Positions 55,130 through 64,000 of a stretch of 64,000 nt of DNA are shown one piece after another. The notes beneath the pieces are model-generated. The model was not told the origin of the DNA. It made no database searches and saw only the letters and a program-made list of their open reading frames with translations. A program made the translations under genes and the position numbers. Positions within the stretch are counted from its first letter, which is position 1. Each line of letters starts with the position of its first letter. Source of the stretch: Mikania micrantha (taxonomy: Eukaryota > Streptophyta > Magnoliopsida > Asterales > Asteraceae); assembly GCA_009363875.1 (NCBI GenBank), contig CM018685.1, positions 59,505,648 to 59,569,647 on the forward strand, written 5' to 3'.

Positions 55130-58021
55130 CCGGTACGCTCCCTGGGAATTAAAGTCGACATTCCCGAATTTGATGGCCGGGCCCACCCTGACGACTTCAT
55201 CGACTGGCTCCACACAGTGGAACGAATCTTTGATCTTCGTGACATCCCGAGTAAGTACAAAGTCAAGCTGGTCGCAATCAAACTACGCAAGTATGCGTCC
55301 TTGTGGTGGGAACATGTGAAGAAAAAACGGATGCAGGAGGATCGTTCAAAAATCACCACTTGGACAAAGATGAAGAAATTATTAAAGGAGAAGTTTTTAC
55401 CGGTTAACTATCGGCAGGACGCGTTCCTGGAATACCATGGCCTATCACAAAAGTCTTCCACAGTTGAGGAGTTGATTGGGGAATTCGACAGATTACGGAT
55501 GCGTTGCGGGGCAGAAGAGGAAGAAGAACAACTTATTGCCCGCTTTCTGGGGACATTACGAACCGACATTGCTGATGTCGTGCAGCTCCAGCCATATTGG
55601 TCGTTCAACGATGTGTGTCAATTAGCTTTAAGGGTGGAAAAACAGCAGAAAGCCAAGAACCGAGTTCCCATAGCCCGATCACCGGCTCCATCTAGGGCTG
55701 ATTTCTCTCGGGGATCTACGGGTTCGTCCAACAGTAACCGAACAACCCCAAAACCTGAGACCACTTACAAGGCTGACAGTACCGCTAGTTCCTCTCGAGC
55801 ACCAAGGTGTTTCAAGTGCGGAGGATTGGGCCACTTTGCACGTGAATGCCCCAATTCACAATTAATCACCCTCATAGAAGACCCCATGCCGGTCTATGAT
55901 ACGGAGGACGAACCTCCTGATGAAGACGCAGCGGAGACACTTCACCCCGACAAAGGCGAAGCCTTGGTCATACAACGCCTGTTGAGTACAGCTCCAACCC
56001 AAACCGGGGATGACACCCCGTGGCTTCGCCACAACATTTTTCGTACAAGGTGCACTGCGAAAGGTAAGATCTGCACCATCATTATTGATGGGGGTAGTTG
56101 TGACAACATAGTCGCCACCACGATGGTGGAGAAGCTGGGTCTGAAAACAGAACCCCATCCGGAACCTTACCAGTTGACGTGGCTAAAAAAAGGAAACGTG
56201 GTGAAGGTCCGCCACCGGTGCTTGGTGCAATTCAGCATCGGCAATCGGTACTCTGATGAAGTGTGGTGCGAAGTAATTCCGATGGACGCATGCCACATCC
56301 TGTTGGGCCGACCATGGCAGTACGACCGACAGGCTCGACACGATGGGTTTAGAAACACGTATTCATTTAAAAAGGATGGGATCAATGTCACTCTCGCACC
56401 CCTTGACACTCGCGAGAGTACCCCGGAGACACTCATCCTCGACAAGCCAGCCTTCTGTGAACTAGCGCGGACCACCAATCCGAGCCTCATGTTCGCCCTT
56501 ATCATCTCCGAAGCCAATCCCAGCACCAATGAAATACCCACTGAAGTTCAACCCTTGATGACCGAGTTCCGTGATGTCTTTCCCAAAGAAATTCCCGCCG
56601 GACTACCACAAATGCGCGCCATCCAGCATTGTATTGATTTCATTCCAGGTTCGGTTATCCCCAACAAACCCGCGTATAGGATGAATCCTAAGGAGTACGA
56701 AGAGCTGCATCGACAGGTTAGTGATCTCCTGGAAAAAGGGCTGATTCGGGAAAGCATGAGCCCATGTGCCGTTCCCGCACTTCTGGTGCCAAAAGCGAAT
56801 GGATCGTATCGCATGTGTATCGATAGTCGGGCGGTAAACAAAATAACGATCAAGTACTGGTTCCCAATCCCTCGCTTCGAAGATCTACTTGATCAACTTC
56901 ATGGCGCCAAAGTCTTCTCCAAAATTGACCTTCGCAGCGGATATCACCAGATTCGGATGAGACCAGGAGACGAATGGAAGACCGCGTTTAAAACTCGAGA
57001 CGGGTTGTTTGAGTGGATGGTCATGCCCTTTGGCCTTTCTAATGCACCGAGTACATTCATGCGCCTCATGAACCAGATTTTTAAACCCCTACTCGGTCGA
57101 TGCGTCGTCGTTTATTTCGATGACATACTGATCTTCAGCCTAGACATCCAGCAGCACCTCCAACATCTTCACCAGGTCTTCACAATCATGCGGGAACAAA
57201 AGTTATACGCCAAAAGGGAGAAATGTTGTTTCCTGTCACCCGAGGTCCTGTTTTTGGGATACTTGATCTCGGCCGCGGGCATCCGTATGGACGAGTCCAA
57301 GGTAGAAGCCATAACAGCTTGGCCGACACCTACAACCCTCCACGAAGTCAAGAGCTTTCACGGCCTCGCGTCGTTCTACCGCAGGTTTATACGGAACTTC
57401 AGCACCATCACTGCCCCAATCACCGACTGCCTAAAAGGGAGTTCATTCAAGTGGACCCCTGCAGCCACGAAGGCCTTTGATGAGTTGAAGGCTTGTGTAA
57501 CGACAGCTCCCGTCCTCGCCCTCCCCAACTTCCAAAAAACGTTCCAAGTAGAATGCGATGCATCTGGCTATGGCATCGGGGGCGTTCTTAGTCAAGAGGG
57601 GCGACCGATAGCCTTCTTCAGTGAAAAGTTAAATGATGCTCGGCAACGATACAACACCTATGACAAGGAATTCTATGCTATCATCCGCAGCCTCGAGTAT
57701 TGGCGACATTACCTACTCCCTAATGAATTCATCCTCTTCTCGGACCACCAAGCATTACGGTTCATCCAAGGTCAGCATGAGCTAAATCCTCGACATGCTA
57801 AGTGGGTCGAACTCCTCCAAGAATTCTCTTTCATTATTCGGCACAAGTCGGGATCCTCAAACACAGTGGCTGATGCTCTCAGCCGACGTCGGGGGCTGTT
57901 GACATCTCTGCAAACTCAAGTGACGGGGTTTGATGCGGTACGCAGCCTGTACCCGATGATCCGGACTTCTCCACCATGTGGGCTGACTGCTAGTCGAAAC
58001 CAGGGGGCACATTTGCCGTGA
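55130..58021 (+). pseudogene. E5 gag-protease-RT-RNase H frame
   Basis: An open stretch of more than 930 codons. Residues counted from 55217: capsid region with YASLWWEHVKKKRM and FLPVNYRQDAFLEYH; zinc knuckle CFKCGGLGHFAREC near 197; protease IIIDGGSCDNIV near 290, with DGGS rather than DTG/DSG as in several plant gypsy lineages; RT with SYRMCIDSRAVNK and VVYFDDILIFS near 632; RNase H from ECDASGYGIGG near 778. Near 57950 the frame is lost: expected acidic residues after RSLYP are read as MIRTSPP, and a stop follows at 58021. In the family frame an additional TAG occurs at 57991-57993. Confidence 0.8.
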
Positions 58022-59247
58022 ATGATGGGTTCCTGTTCAAGGGGAACCGGCTGTGCATACCCCGTTGTTCCCTACGGGACGCCATCATCTTGGAGGGGCA
58101 CCAAGGGGCGTTGGCTGGCCATTTCGGGAGGGACAAAACTTTAAACCTCCTGAAAGGCAGGTTCTTCTGGCCCAAAATGCGAGTTGATGTTAACCGGGTA
58201 GTAGATCGTTGTCGCATATGTCACATAGCCAAATCTCATCATTCCAATGCCGGTTTGTATACACCTCTACCAGTACCCACTGGACCATGGGAAGATGTTA
58301 GTCTCGACTTCGTAGTGGGACTTCCGAAGACACAAAGGCAAAAAGACTCAATCATGGTAGTGGTTGACCGGTTCTCAAAAATGGCACACTTTGTTCCTTG
58401 CTCCAAGACGTACGACGCAAGTCAAGTCGCACGGCTGTATTTTGCCGAAATAGTTAAACTGCATGGGATACCCAAGACGTTAACATCTGACCGGGACGTC
58501 AAGTTTGTGGGACACTTTTGGCGAACGTTGTGGAAAAGGCTGGGATCCCGCCTTAACTTTAGCAGTGCTCATCACCCACAAAGCGACGGTCAAACGGAGG
58601 TAACGAACCGTTCGTTGGGAAATTTGCTGCGCAGCCTGGTAGGAGACAATGTCAAACAGTGGGATCTGGTTTTACCACAGGCAGAGTTCGCATACAATCG
58701 GTCTACTCATCGGACAACGGGTATGTCTCCGTTCCTCATCGTTTATGGTCGCAATCCGTTTACACCATTGGATTTAGCTCCCATACCTGCTGTTACTCAC
58801 TTCAGTGTTGAGGGGCAGGATAGAGCTGAACAGATTAAGCAGCTACATCAATCCGTTCGGGATAAGATCATCAGTAATAATATAGTCTATCAACGTCGAG
58901 CTAATGTTCATCGAAAGCGAGTGGTTTTCAAAGAGGGGGATCTTGTGTGGATCCATCTGAGGAAGGAAAGGTTTCCAGGGGGTAAGGCAGGCAAATTAAA
59001 TCCCAGGGCGGACGGTCCGTTCAGAGTTTTAGAGCGCATCAATGATAATGCCTACAAGATAGAGCTCCCCGGGCACTACAATGTTTCTGCTACTTTTAAT
59101 GTTGCTGATTTGTCTCCGTTCCTTCCTGAATTAGAAGATCATTTTGACTCGAGGACGAGTCTTTCCGAAGAGGGGGAGAATGATGCAAATGGGTTAGATG
59201 TGGGCTCGGGTCCAGGTCCACATTTGTTATTGGATGGTTACGGTTAA
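58018..59247 (+). CDS. E5 integrase segment, extending into the 3' LTR
   Basis: About 409 codons from the FAVNDGFLFKGNRL region. HHCC zinc motif (HQGALAGHFG...CRICHIAKS); catalytic D in SLDFVVGLPK, D in TSDRDVKF, E in GQTEVTNRS; C-terminal region with LRKERFPGGKAGKLNPRADG and INDNAYKIELPG, then FNVADLSPFLPEL. The tail SRTSLSEEGENDANG crosses the LTR border at 59181 and stops at 59247 inside the LTR. The start has no proper ATG because this piece is normally part of the polyprotein. All core residues are present. Confidence 0.75.
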   Translation: MNDGFLFKGNRLCIPRCSLRDAIILEGHQGALAGHFGRDKTLNLLKGRFFWPKMRVDVNRVVDRCRICHIAKSHHSNAGLYTPLPVPTGPWEDVSLDFVVGLPKTQRQKDSIMVVVDRFSKMAHFVPCSKTYDASQVARLYFAEIVKLHGIPKTLTSDRDVKFVGHFWRTLWKRLGSRLNFSSAHHPQSDGQTEVTNRSLGNLLRSLVGDNVKQWDLVLPQAEFAYNRSTHRTTGMSPFLIVYGRNPFTPLDLAPIPAVTHFSVEGQDRAEQIKQLHQSVRDKIISNNIVYQRRANVHRKRVVFKEGDLVWIHLRKERFPGGKAGKLNPRADGPFRVLERINDNAYKIELPGHYNVSATFNVADLSPFLPELEDHFDSRTSLSEEGENDANGLDVGSGPGPHLLLDGYG

Positions 59248-59513
59248 GAGAAGGCCCATCCGAATGGGAATCGCAAGACTTGATGATGTTTTTATCTTTA
59301 TTTATTTTGTGTTTATCTTTAATTAATTTGTTTTATTTGGTCCTATGTTTTAGCCTTGGAATAAGGAGTAGCTAGTTATTTATTGATTGTTTGTTCATTG
59401 TTGAACTCAGTTTTTTGATTTGGAATAAACCTTGAGGCTTGAAGTATTATCCGATTCCGGTTCTTTGATTGTGGGTTTTGATTATCAATTGGTTGCAAAG
59501 GTTATTTGCATCA
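59181..59513 (+). repeat. E5 3' LTR
   Basis: 333 bp, one base different from the 5' LTR. Also encodes the last 22 or so integrase codons. Confidence 0.9.
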
Positions 59514-61603
59514 ATTACAAGTACTAGAATTGTTGAAAAAACGTTAAAGCTCCCAGTTATTGGTGCTTCTGATCATGATCTTGCTCATCTTGCTGGATAT
59601 GTTCAAATTAATCACACTATAGGTGCAAGGTATCTTCTGTTGTCATCACTATATGCATAAAACAATCAAACAGCAACTATACATAAATTATGTTTGCAGG
59701 ATGTTATACTACTTTTTTCAATCAAGAAACAGCAAGGATGATCCTGTGGTCATATGGTTGACTGGAGGACCAGGTTGTAGCAGTGCAATAGCACTTTTTA
59801 ATGAAAATGGTCCGTTCCATTTGACAAAGAATTCGTCCCTGATCTGGAATGACTACGGTTGGGATAAGGTCTGTTATGCTCAACTTTATATATTTGATCA
59901 AATGAACAAGTAAAACTAATTTTCCAATTGGTATGACAGGTTTCCAATATTATATACATTGAACAGCCTATTGGAACTGGTTTCAGTTACAGTTCTAGTA
60001 AAAAAGACGTTAGAAATGACGAGAAGGGTTTTAGTGATGATCTTTACGACTTCTTGCAGGTCTGTAAACAGATTAACTAAAAAATTGTAAAACCCCAAAC
60101 TTAAAAATCTAATTTTTAAAACCTGTAATTGATTAATGACAATGACAGGGGTTCTTCAAGCTACACCCTGAATATGTCAAAAACGACCTCTATATAACTG
60201 GAGAATCATATGGAGGTCATTACATTCCAGCTTTTGCTGCCCGCATAAACAAGGGTAACAAGAAGAAAGATGGCATTCGTATAAACTTGAAGGTGAAGTT
60301 ACAATATTGTAAGGTTTTTTAGATTTCCAGTTGTGCTGATGGAATTGTTATTAATTGGTTAGGGATTTGCAATTGGCAATGGATTCACTGAACCTGGAAT
60401 CCAGTTCAAGGCAGATATTGATTTTGCTCTTAGGAATAAGTTGATTAACTACCAAGATTACATCAGAATTAATAAGATGGGGCCAGTGTGTGAAAACGCA
60501 ACAGCAAAATGCGGTAATGGAGTTCTCAGTGACCCGTTATTTTAAACTCTCGTCAATCATGTATTCTTTACAATTTATTTCCAGGAACAAATGGCAAAAA
60601 GAGCTGCCTTGATGCCCTAGTTATATGTCGTCAGATTCTTGATGAGATTTTGAACATTAAACCTATATGTGTAAGCAATTAATGTGCTACAAACCTACAA
60701 TCATAATTCACAGTACTAATCATATGAGCTTAAACAACTTGACAGGCTTATGATATTAGGAGGCAAACTTGTTATGACATGTCCAGTTTCGAAGAGTTGT
60801 TGAACAGGGCATCAGTGAAAAAAGCATTAGGGGTACCACAGGGTGTGAATTTTATACCATGTAGTCGTTTGGTGTATCATGCAATGATGAAAGACATCAT
60901 GAGAAACCTTGAAGTTGGCATTCCGCAACTTTTGGAAGATGGTATTAAGATGCTTATATACGCCGGAGAATATGATTTTATTTGCAACTGGCTTGGTAAG
61001 ATTCTTTCTTTCATGCTGATAAGTTTGTATGTGGATTTTTTGAAATGAACACAGATTTCAAATATATATGCAGGGAACTACAGATGGGTTAAGGGCATGA
61101 AATGGTCTGGTCAAAGAGAATTTGAAGCATCATGGGTTATCCAGTTTGAAGTAGATGGGAAAGAAGCCGGACTGCTAAAGAAGTACGGTCCGCTCACTTT
61201 CCTTGAGGTTTGTGATTGTATGTGGGAATTTGAAGTTATTACAATGTATTTAAGATTAAAGAAGGTAGGTTGGTTTGTTTGGTTTTTTTTAACAGGTGCA
61301 TGATGCTGGACATATGGTTCCAATGGATCAACCAAAGGTTTCACTGCAGATGTTAAAGATGTGGATGGATGGAAAACTAAACAAAAACAAGAAAAATTCA
61401 AAGCTCCAATTGAACGATACATTATAAACTTTTAGAATTATATGTTAAAAAATATTTTATCAACAGAAGAAGAAAAAGTAACAAATTTCATAAACAATAT
61501 TAAAGTAGAGGAACAACACGCTGATGTTGTGCATTGCCGTTGTTAATTGTGAAACCTCAGCCTCAAGAATCTTACAAATAAAAGAAAAGAGAAGTTTGAA
61601 TGA

Positions 61604-61623
61604 ATTAGGGTTAGGGTTAGGGG
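61604..61623 (+). repeat. Short TTAGGG run
   Basis: Three TTAGGG units in a row. Plant telomeres are normally TTTAGGG, so this is probably a chance or promoter-type telo-like word. Confidence 0.5.
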
Positions 61624-61834
61624 ACATAAAGATAGACTTATGCAAAGATTCTCCCCAAATGCGCATATTAACTATTCAGAAACTGACACTAACCAACGAA
61701 ATGATGAATGTTGGTGAAATCCACAAAAAACCCAAAGGCAAACATCTTTTTTTGTTGCAGTGAGTTAAATGGGATTCCGCGAGAGTTGGAAAAGAAGTCT
61801 CAAAAGAGGTACGAGGTTCTTTTCCAAACATGAA

Positions 61835-61839
61835 GCGGG

Positions 61840-61882
<43 letters not shown>

Positions 61883-61907
61883 ACGTGTTCGATCCACGTT
61901 CACCGCA
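61835..61907 (+). tRNA. tRNA-Phe (GAA)
   Basis: A full cloverleaf of 73 bases: acceptor GCGGGGA/TCACCGC, D arm GCTCAGTTGGGAGAGC, anticodon stem TCAGA/TCTGA with loop CTGAAGA (anticodon GAA), variable AGGTC, T arm ACGTG-TTCGATC-CACGT and discriminator A. No intron and no encoded CCA. The A box and B box (GTTCGATCC) are intact and a TTTT terminator follows at about 61912. The T stem has A-T where the usual plant form has G-C at the outer pair, with both sides changed. Supplies Phe to cytosolic translation. Confidence 0.95.
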
Positions 61908-62043
61908 AAATTTTAATTACTTTTTTCAACATACAAACTCAAACTCTTTGCAACAAATAATGATATTTTCAAAAGTTAAAGCATAAGTAAACTGATCCAA
62001 AAACCTATTATTAATTATGACAGCAGACATAAGCCATACATAC

Positions 62044-62230
62044 CTCTAGGGCCAAGAGCATCTGTAAGCTTATCGATTCCGGCCTGCATCGCCACCCTGA
62101 TCAAACACAATCTCCTTAATTGGCTTTGCAATTGCTTCTTCTTCGTCTGATCGATCAGTTCACACTGACGAATCATTAATATTATTTTTAGCTCTAACCG
62201 TTTTTTTTCCTTGCAAGCGGCTAAATCCAT
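62044..62230 (-). pseudogene. Chaperonin-60-like fragment
   Basis: The frame starts MDLAACKEKKRLELK at 62230 and ends in RVAMQAGIDKLTDALGPRG, which resembles the chaperonin-60 segment AGIDKLADAV...LGPRG near the N-terminus of plastid CPN60. A donor-like CCTAGAG/GTATGT ends the exon at 62044. Several residues between TDA and LGPRG are missing and the rest of the protein is not found nearby. Without splicing the frame stops at 62015. Best seen as a decayed or captured exon. Similarity is recalled, not searched. Confidence 0.4.
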
Positions 62231-63089
62231 TGCTAAAATATAAATATTTGTTTGAGAAAATGAATAAAATTAATGAGAGAGAGATTGGTGTGAGAATATA
62301 TGACCTTGAATTGATATTTATAGGGTTTAATATAATAACAACTAGCACAATAAACCTCCTTGAGTCATTGTGTTGCGTTTGAAAATCATGGAAAAATTAC
62401 GTTGATATTGAAAAGAAAGTTAAGAAACGTCAAACCATAACTTAAAAACGAAGTCAGTTTTGCAAAAAACGTTGTCCAATTTGGTTTCGAACAAAACTTA
62501 TATGAAAAACTAGATACAATTGTGCTTGTTACGATGATATATTTGGAAATTATTAAAAAAAATAGTTTTAAAGTTATAAGAGAAAAATATATCATATCAT
62601 GTGTGAAATAAAATAAAACATATTAAAATAACACATACTTTTTTTTTTAAAAGAAAATAATTTTTTCTATTTCAAATAAAGTAAGAGTGAAAGATTACGA
62701 TAAACTGGCCGGTAAGCGAATAACTAGTTGCGTCAGAACCACCTTTTAAAAATAAATAAGTATTCATTTTTGAAATTTAAACTTGTTATGTGTTTAAATT
62801 AAAACATAAATATTAACCTGTGTGAATTTTTAGGCGGCCAAGAAAGTAGATTTCAAAACCAAAAAAAAAATTAGGACATCATAAAAAACCACTTGTACTC
62901 TTTAACTTATATAGTCATTTAGAATATTTGTATTTGAAAGAGATGGTAATGGGTTTGATTCTTTTATTAGCTTAGAACACATTTTTTTGTTTTATTTTTT
63001 TAACTCTAGTCCCTCCAGTGATTTTATTATATACCATTTAGTTTATAATGTTTTGACTTTACCTATAATACATGTTTTATATCTACTAG
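62231..63089. other. AT-rich spacer, no gene seen
   Basis: TA-rich sequence with poly(T) runs at 62638 and 62870. Small minus-strand frames show only hydrophobic low-complexity text. Confidence 0.4.
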
Positions 63090-63798
63090 TGTAAGATCAA
63101 AATAGTCTGATGCTCATCAAAAGTCTTTTCCTTACAAGTCTTTTGCACTCGGAAGAATAAATGCTTCCGAAGGATGATTGTCTCCTTCCGGAAGCCATAC
63201 AAAGTCTCAAGCTTCCGAAGCCTTCTCAGCACCAACAGCTTCCGATACAATAGCTTTCGAAGATGCTCTTCTGTTAAGGTTTGCCTCACTTAAAGAAAGA
63301 TTCAGAAATGTTTTCCATCACCCAAATCAACTCAGAAGACATTCTCTAGCAAGTCAGCGGTAAATATTTATGTCAAACAAGCAAAAGACACTTTACACTA
63401 ATACCTTTTGTATTGTAGGCATTTAATGTAAAAGTCAAAGGAGTTATTTGTATTGAATGTAATTAATGTGGCTTGGCCTATCAAGGCACAACAATATACT
63501 AGTTTTAGCATTTACTTGTTTCTAGTATTTTGTCCAGTCGTGTATCCCTACGAGGATACAGCTGTAGGTTTTAGTATAAATATGTTAATGTGTAACTCTT
63601 GGCAAAAAAGTGTGCTTGAGTAAAGAGTCTTGTATGCTTTACATTTGAATGAGATATACTTTAACCTTGAAACATTTGCACTTTCAATCTTTTTTGTAAG
63701 CATACTTGTGATCAGAATTGATAGAGGTTCCGCATCTATCAATTCGATAGAAGATTAGCTGCATAAGTGTTGTGCAAGTCACATAACCCGATCCTACA
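63090..63798 (+). mobile_element. 5' LTR of a copia-type element (runs off window)
   Basis: Begins TGTAAGATC and ends GATCCTACA, near-inverted termini, 709 bp. It is followed two bases later by a tRNA-iMet primer site. The upstream part has palindromic words CTTCCGAAG (63164), CTTCCGGAAG (63185), GCTTCCGAAGC (63211) and CTTTCGAAG (63254). A TATA-like AGTATAAATATG is near 63573. The other LTR and any target duplication lie outside the window; the left flank is ACTAG. Confidence 0.75.
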
Positions 63799-63800
63799 AG

Positions 63801-63812
63801 TGGTATCAGAGC
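63801..63812 (+). other. Copia element primer-binding site
   Basis: TGGTATCAGAGC, tRNA-iMet type, right after the LTR. Confidence 0.85.
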
Positions 63813-63859
63813 TATGACTCTTTAACTTAAGCAACTAACCGTTCTTAAGTCACCCGTTG

Positions 63860-64000
63860 CTCATCTTCTACTATTCACAGCCCTAAGACCTTTCTTCTTG
63901 CTCAAATGCTACCATTAGTAAGCATGATACTGAAAATGCTACTCTCAAAAGACCTCCCATGTTTACTTCAAACGATTACGACAGATGGAAGGATTCATCA
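63860..64000 (+). CDS. Start of copia gag (partial)
   Basis: An open frame with SKHDTENATLKRPPMF then TSNDYDRWKDSS, matching the N-terminal RPPxF...Y..WK pattern of plant Ty1/copia gag proteins. No in-frame ATG is seen before the upstream stop (TAA just before about 63888), so the start is damaged or uses a frame I cannot fix. The rest lies beyond the window. Confidence 0.55.

Larger units (their letters stand above)
54510..59513 (+). mobile_element. E5: young Ty3/gypsy element, CRM-like
   Basis: LTRs 54510-54842 and 59181-59513 (333 bp each) differ at one base I could see (AATAAAGCTTG versus AATAAACCTTG). LTR ends are TGATGCAAAT...ATTTGCATCA, a perfect 10-bp inverted repeat. Target duplication ATTAC is at 54505-54509 and 59514-59518. 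Primer site TGGTATCAGAGC 54845-54856; polypurine tract GAAGAGGGGGAGAA 59167-59180. Coding frames are in order gag, protease, RT, RNase H, integrase, with two frameshifts and a stop. The integrase frame lacks a chromodomain, contains SRTSLSEEGEND and runs into the 3' LTR, features I associate with the CRM group. That clade call needs a tree. Confidence 0.85.
54382..61427 (+). pseudogene. Serine carboxypeptidase-like gene (SCPL47-49 type), first exon split by E5
   Basis: Nine exons with GT-AG borders and consistent phases: 54382-54509 joined to 59519-59629 across E5, then 59700-59868, 59940-60059, 60149-60292, 60363-60513, 60585-60670, 60746-60995, 61074-61207 and 61296-61427. The frame is continuous across the insertion once one ATTAC is ignored, giving about 474 residues. 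S10-family features: VVIWLTGGPGCSS, GESYGGHY with the catalytic Ser, YAGEYDFICNWLGN with the catalytic Asp, and HDAGHMVPMDQP with the catalytic His. Family members are secreted or vacuolar peptidases. No signal peptide is in frame: the frame is open back to 54265 but lacks an upstream ATG. A hydrophobic MDLVISYLFSLPSM frame at 54308 is shifted. Apart from the insertion and unclear 5' end the gene looks intact, so loss is recent. Confidence 0.85.

Noticed and set aside
54840..57480. Minus-strand frames within E5
   Set aside because: Shadows of the E5 coding frames; no independent features.
61604..61623. Interstitial telomere repeat
   Set aside because: Only three TTAGGG units and not the plant TTTAGGG type.

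Overview
The window is plant nuclear DNA, most likely from an Asteraceae species. It carries spliced genes with GT-AG introns, a plant-type tRNA-Phe, AT-rich spacers and Ty3/gypsy LTR elements whose LTR words (ends like GGGGTGTGACA, AACTCACCAACC near GTGTTGAC) resemble those I know from Asteraceae. The family assignment is inference; the gene and element calls come from the sequence. Most of the window is transposable element, and much of the interest lies in how the insertions are nested.

Left part (1-38000). A decayed Mutator/FAR1-type transposase gene (1-963), two small genes and a DUF1985/Ulp1-type partner gene (36883-37819) look like parts of one old MULE-like element. One small gene is split by a 34-kb nest. 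The outer layer (E1) is a solo LTR, 2479-36550, with 5-bp duplication TCAGG. Inside it lies E2, a minus-strand Ty3/gypsy element (6694-36186, duplication TTTTC) with a long open gag-pol. Inside E2's 3' LTR lies E3, a head-to-tail array LTR-INT-LTR-INT-LTR-partial INT with a 7.63-kb period and almost no differences between units. A single deletion seems to have removed the right end of E3 together with part of E2.

Middle part (38000-54300). AT-rich spacer with MITE-like elements built from short words (CCGAA, GGATATCC, GACACG), a 600-bp Helitron-like element, a degenerate solo LTR (E4, about 48619-51684) and one two-exon gene of unknown function on the minus strand (43628-44307).

Right part (54300-64000). 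A nine-exon serine carboxypeptidase-like gene of the SCPL47-49 type has its first coding exon split by E5, a young Ty3/gypsy element with CRM-like coding features (54510-59513, LTRs differing at one base, duplication ATTAC). After it come a tRNA-Phe(GAA) gene, a chaperonin-60-like fragment and the 5' LTR, primer-binding site and gag start of a copia element that runs off the window.

The most unusual signals are in the LTRs. E1 and E3 carry arrays of small hairpins whose stems keep pairing while their sequence changes. They also share a set of splice-like sites that suggests a spliced leader inside the LTR, and word arrays (GAACC, GGCCCA, ATTCGGC) that differ between families at a similar position.
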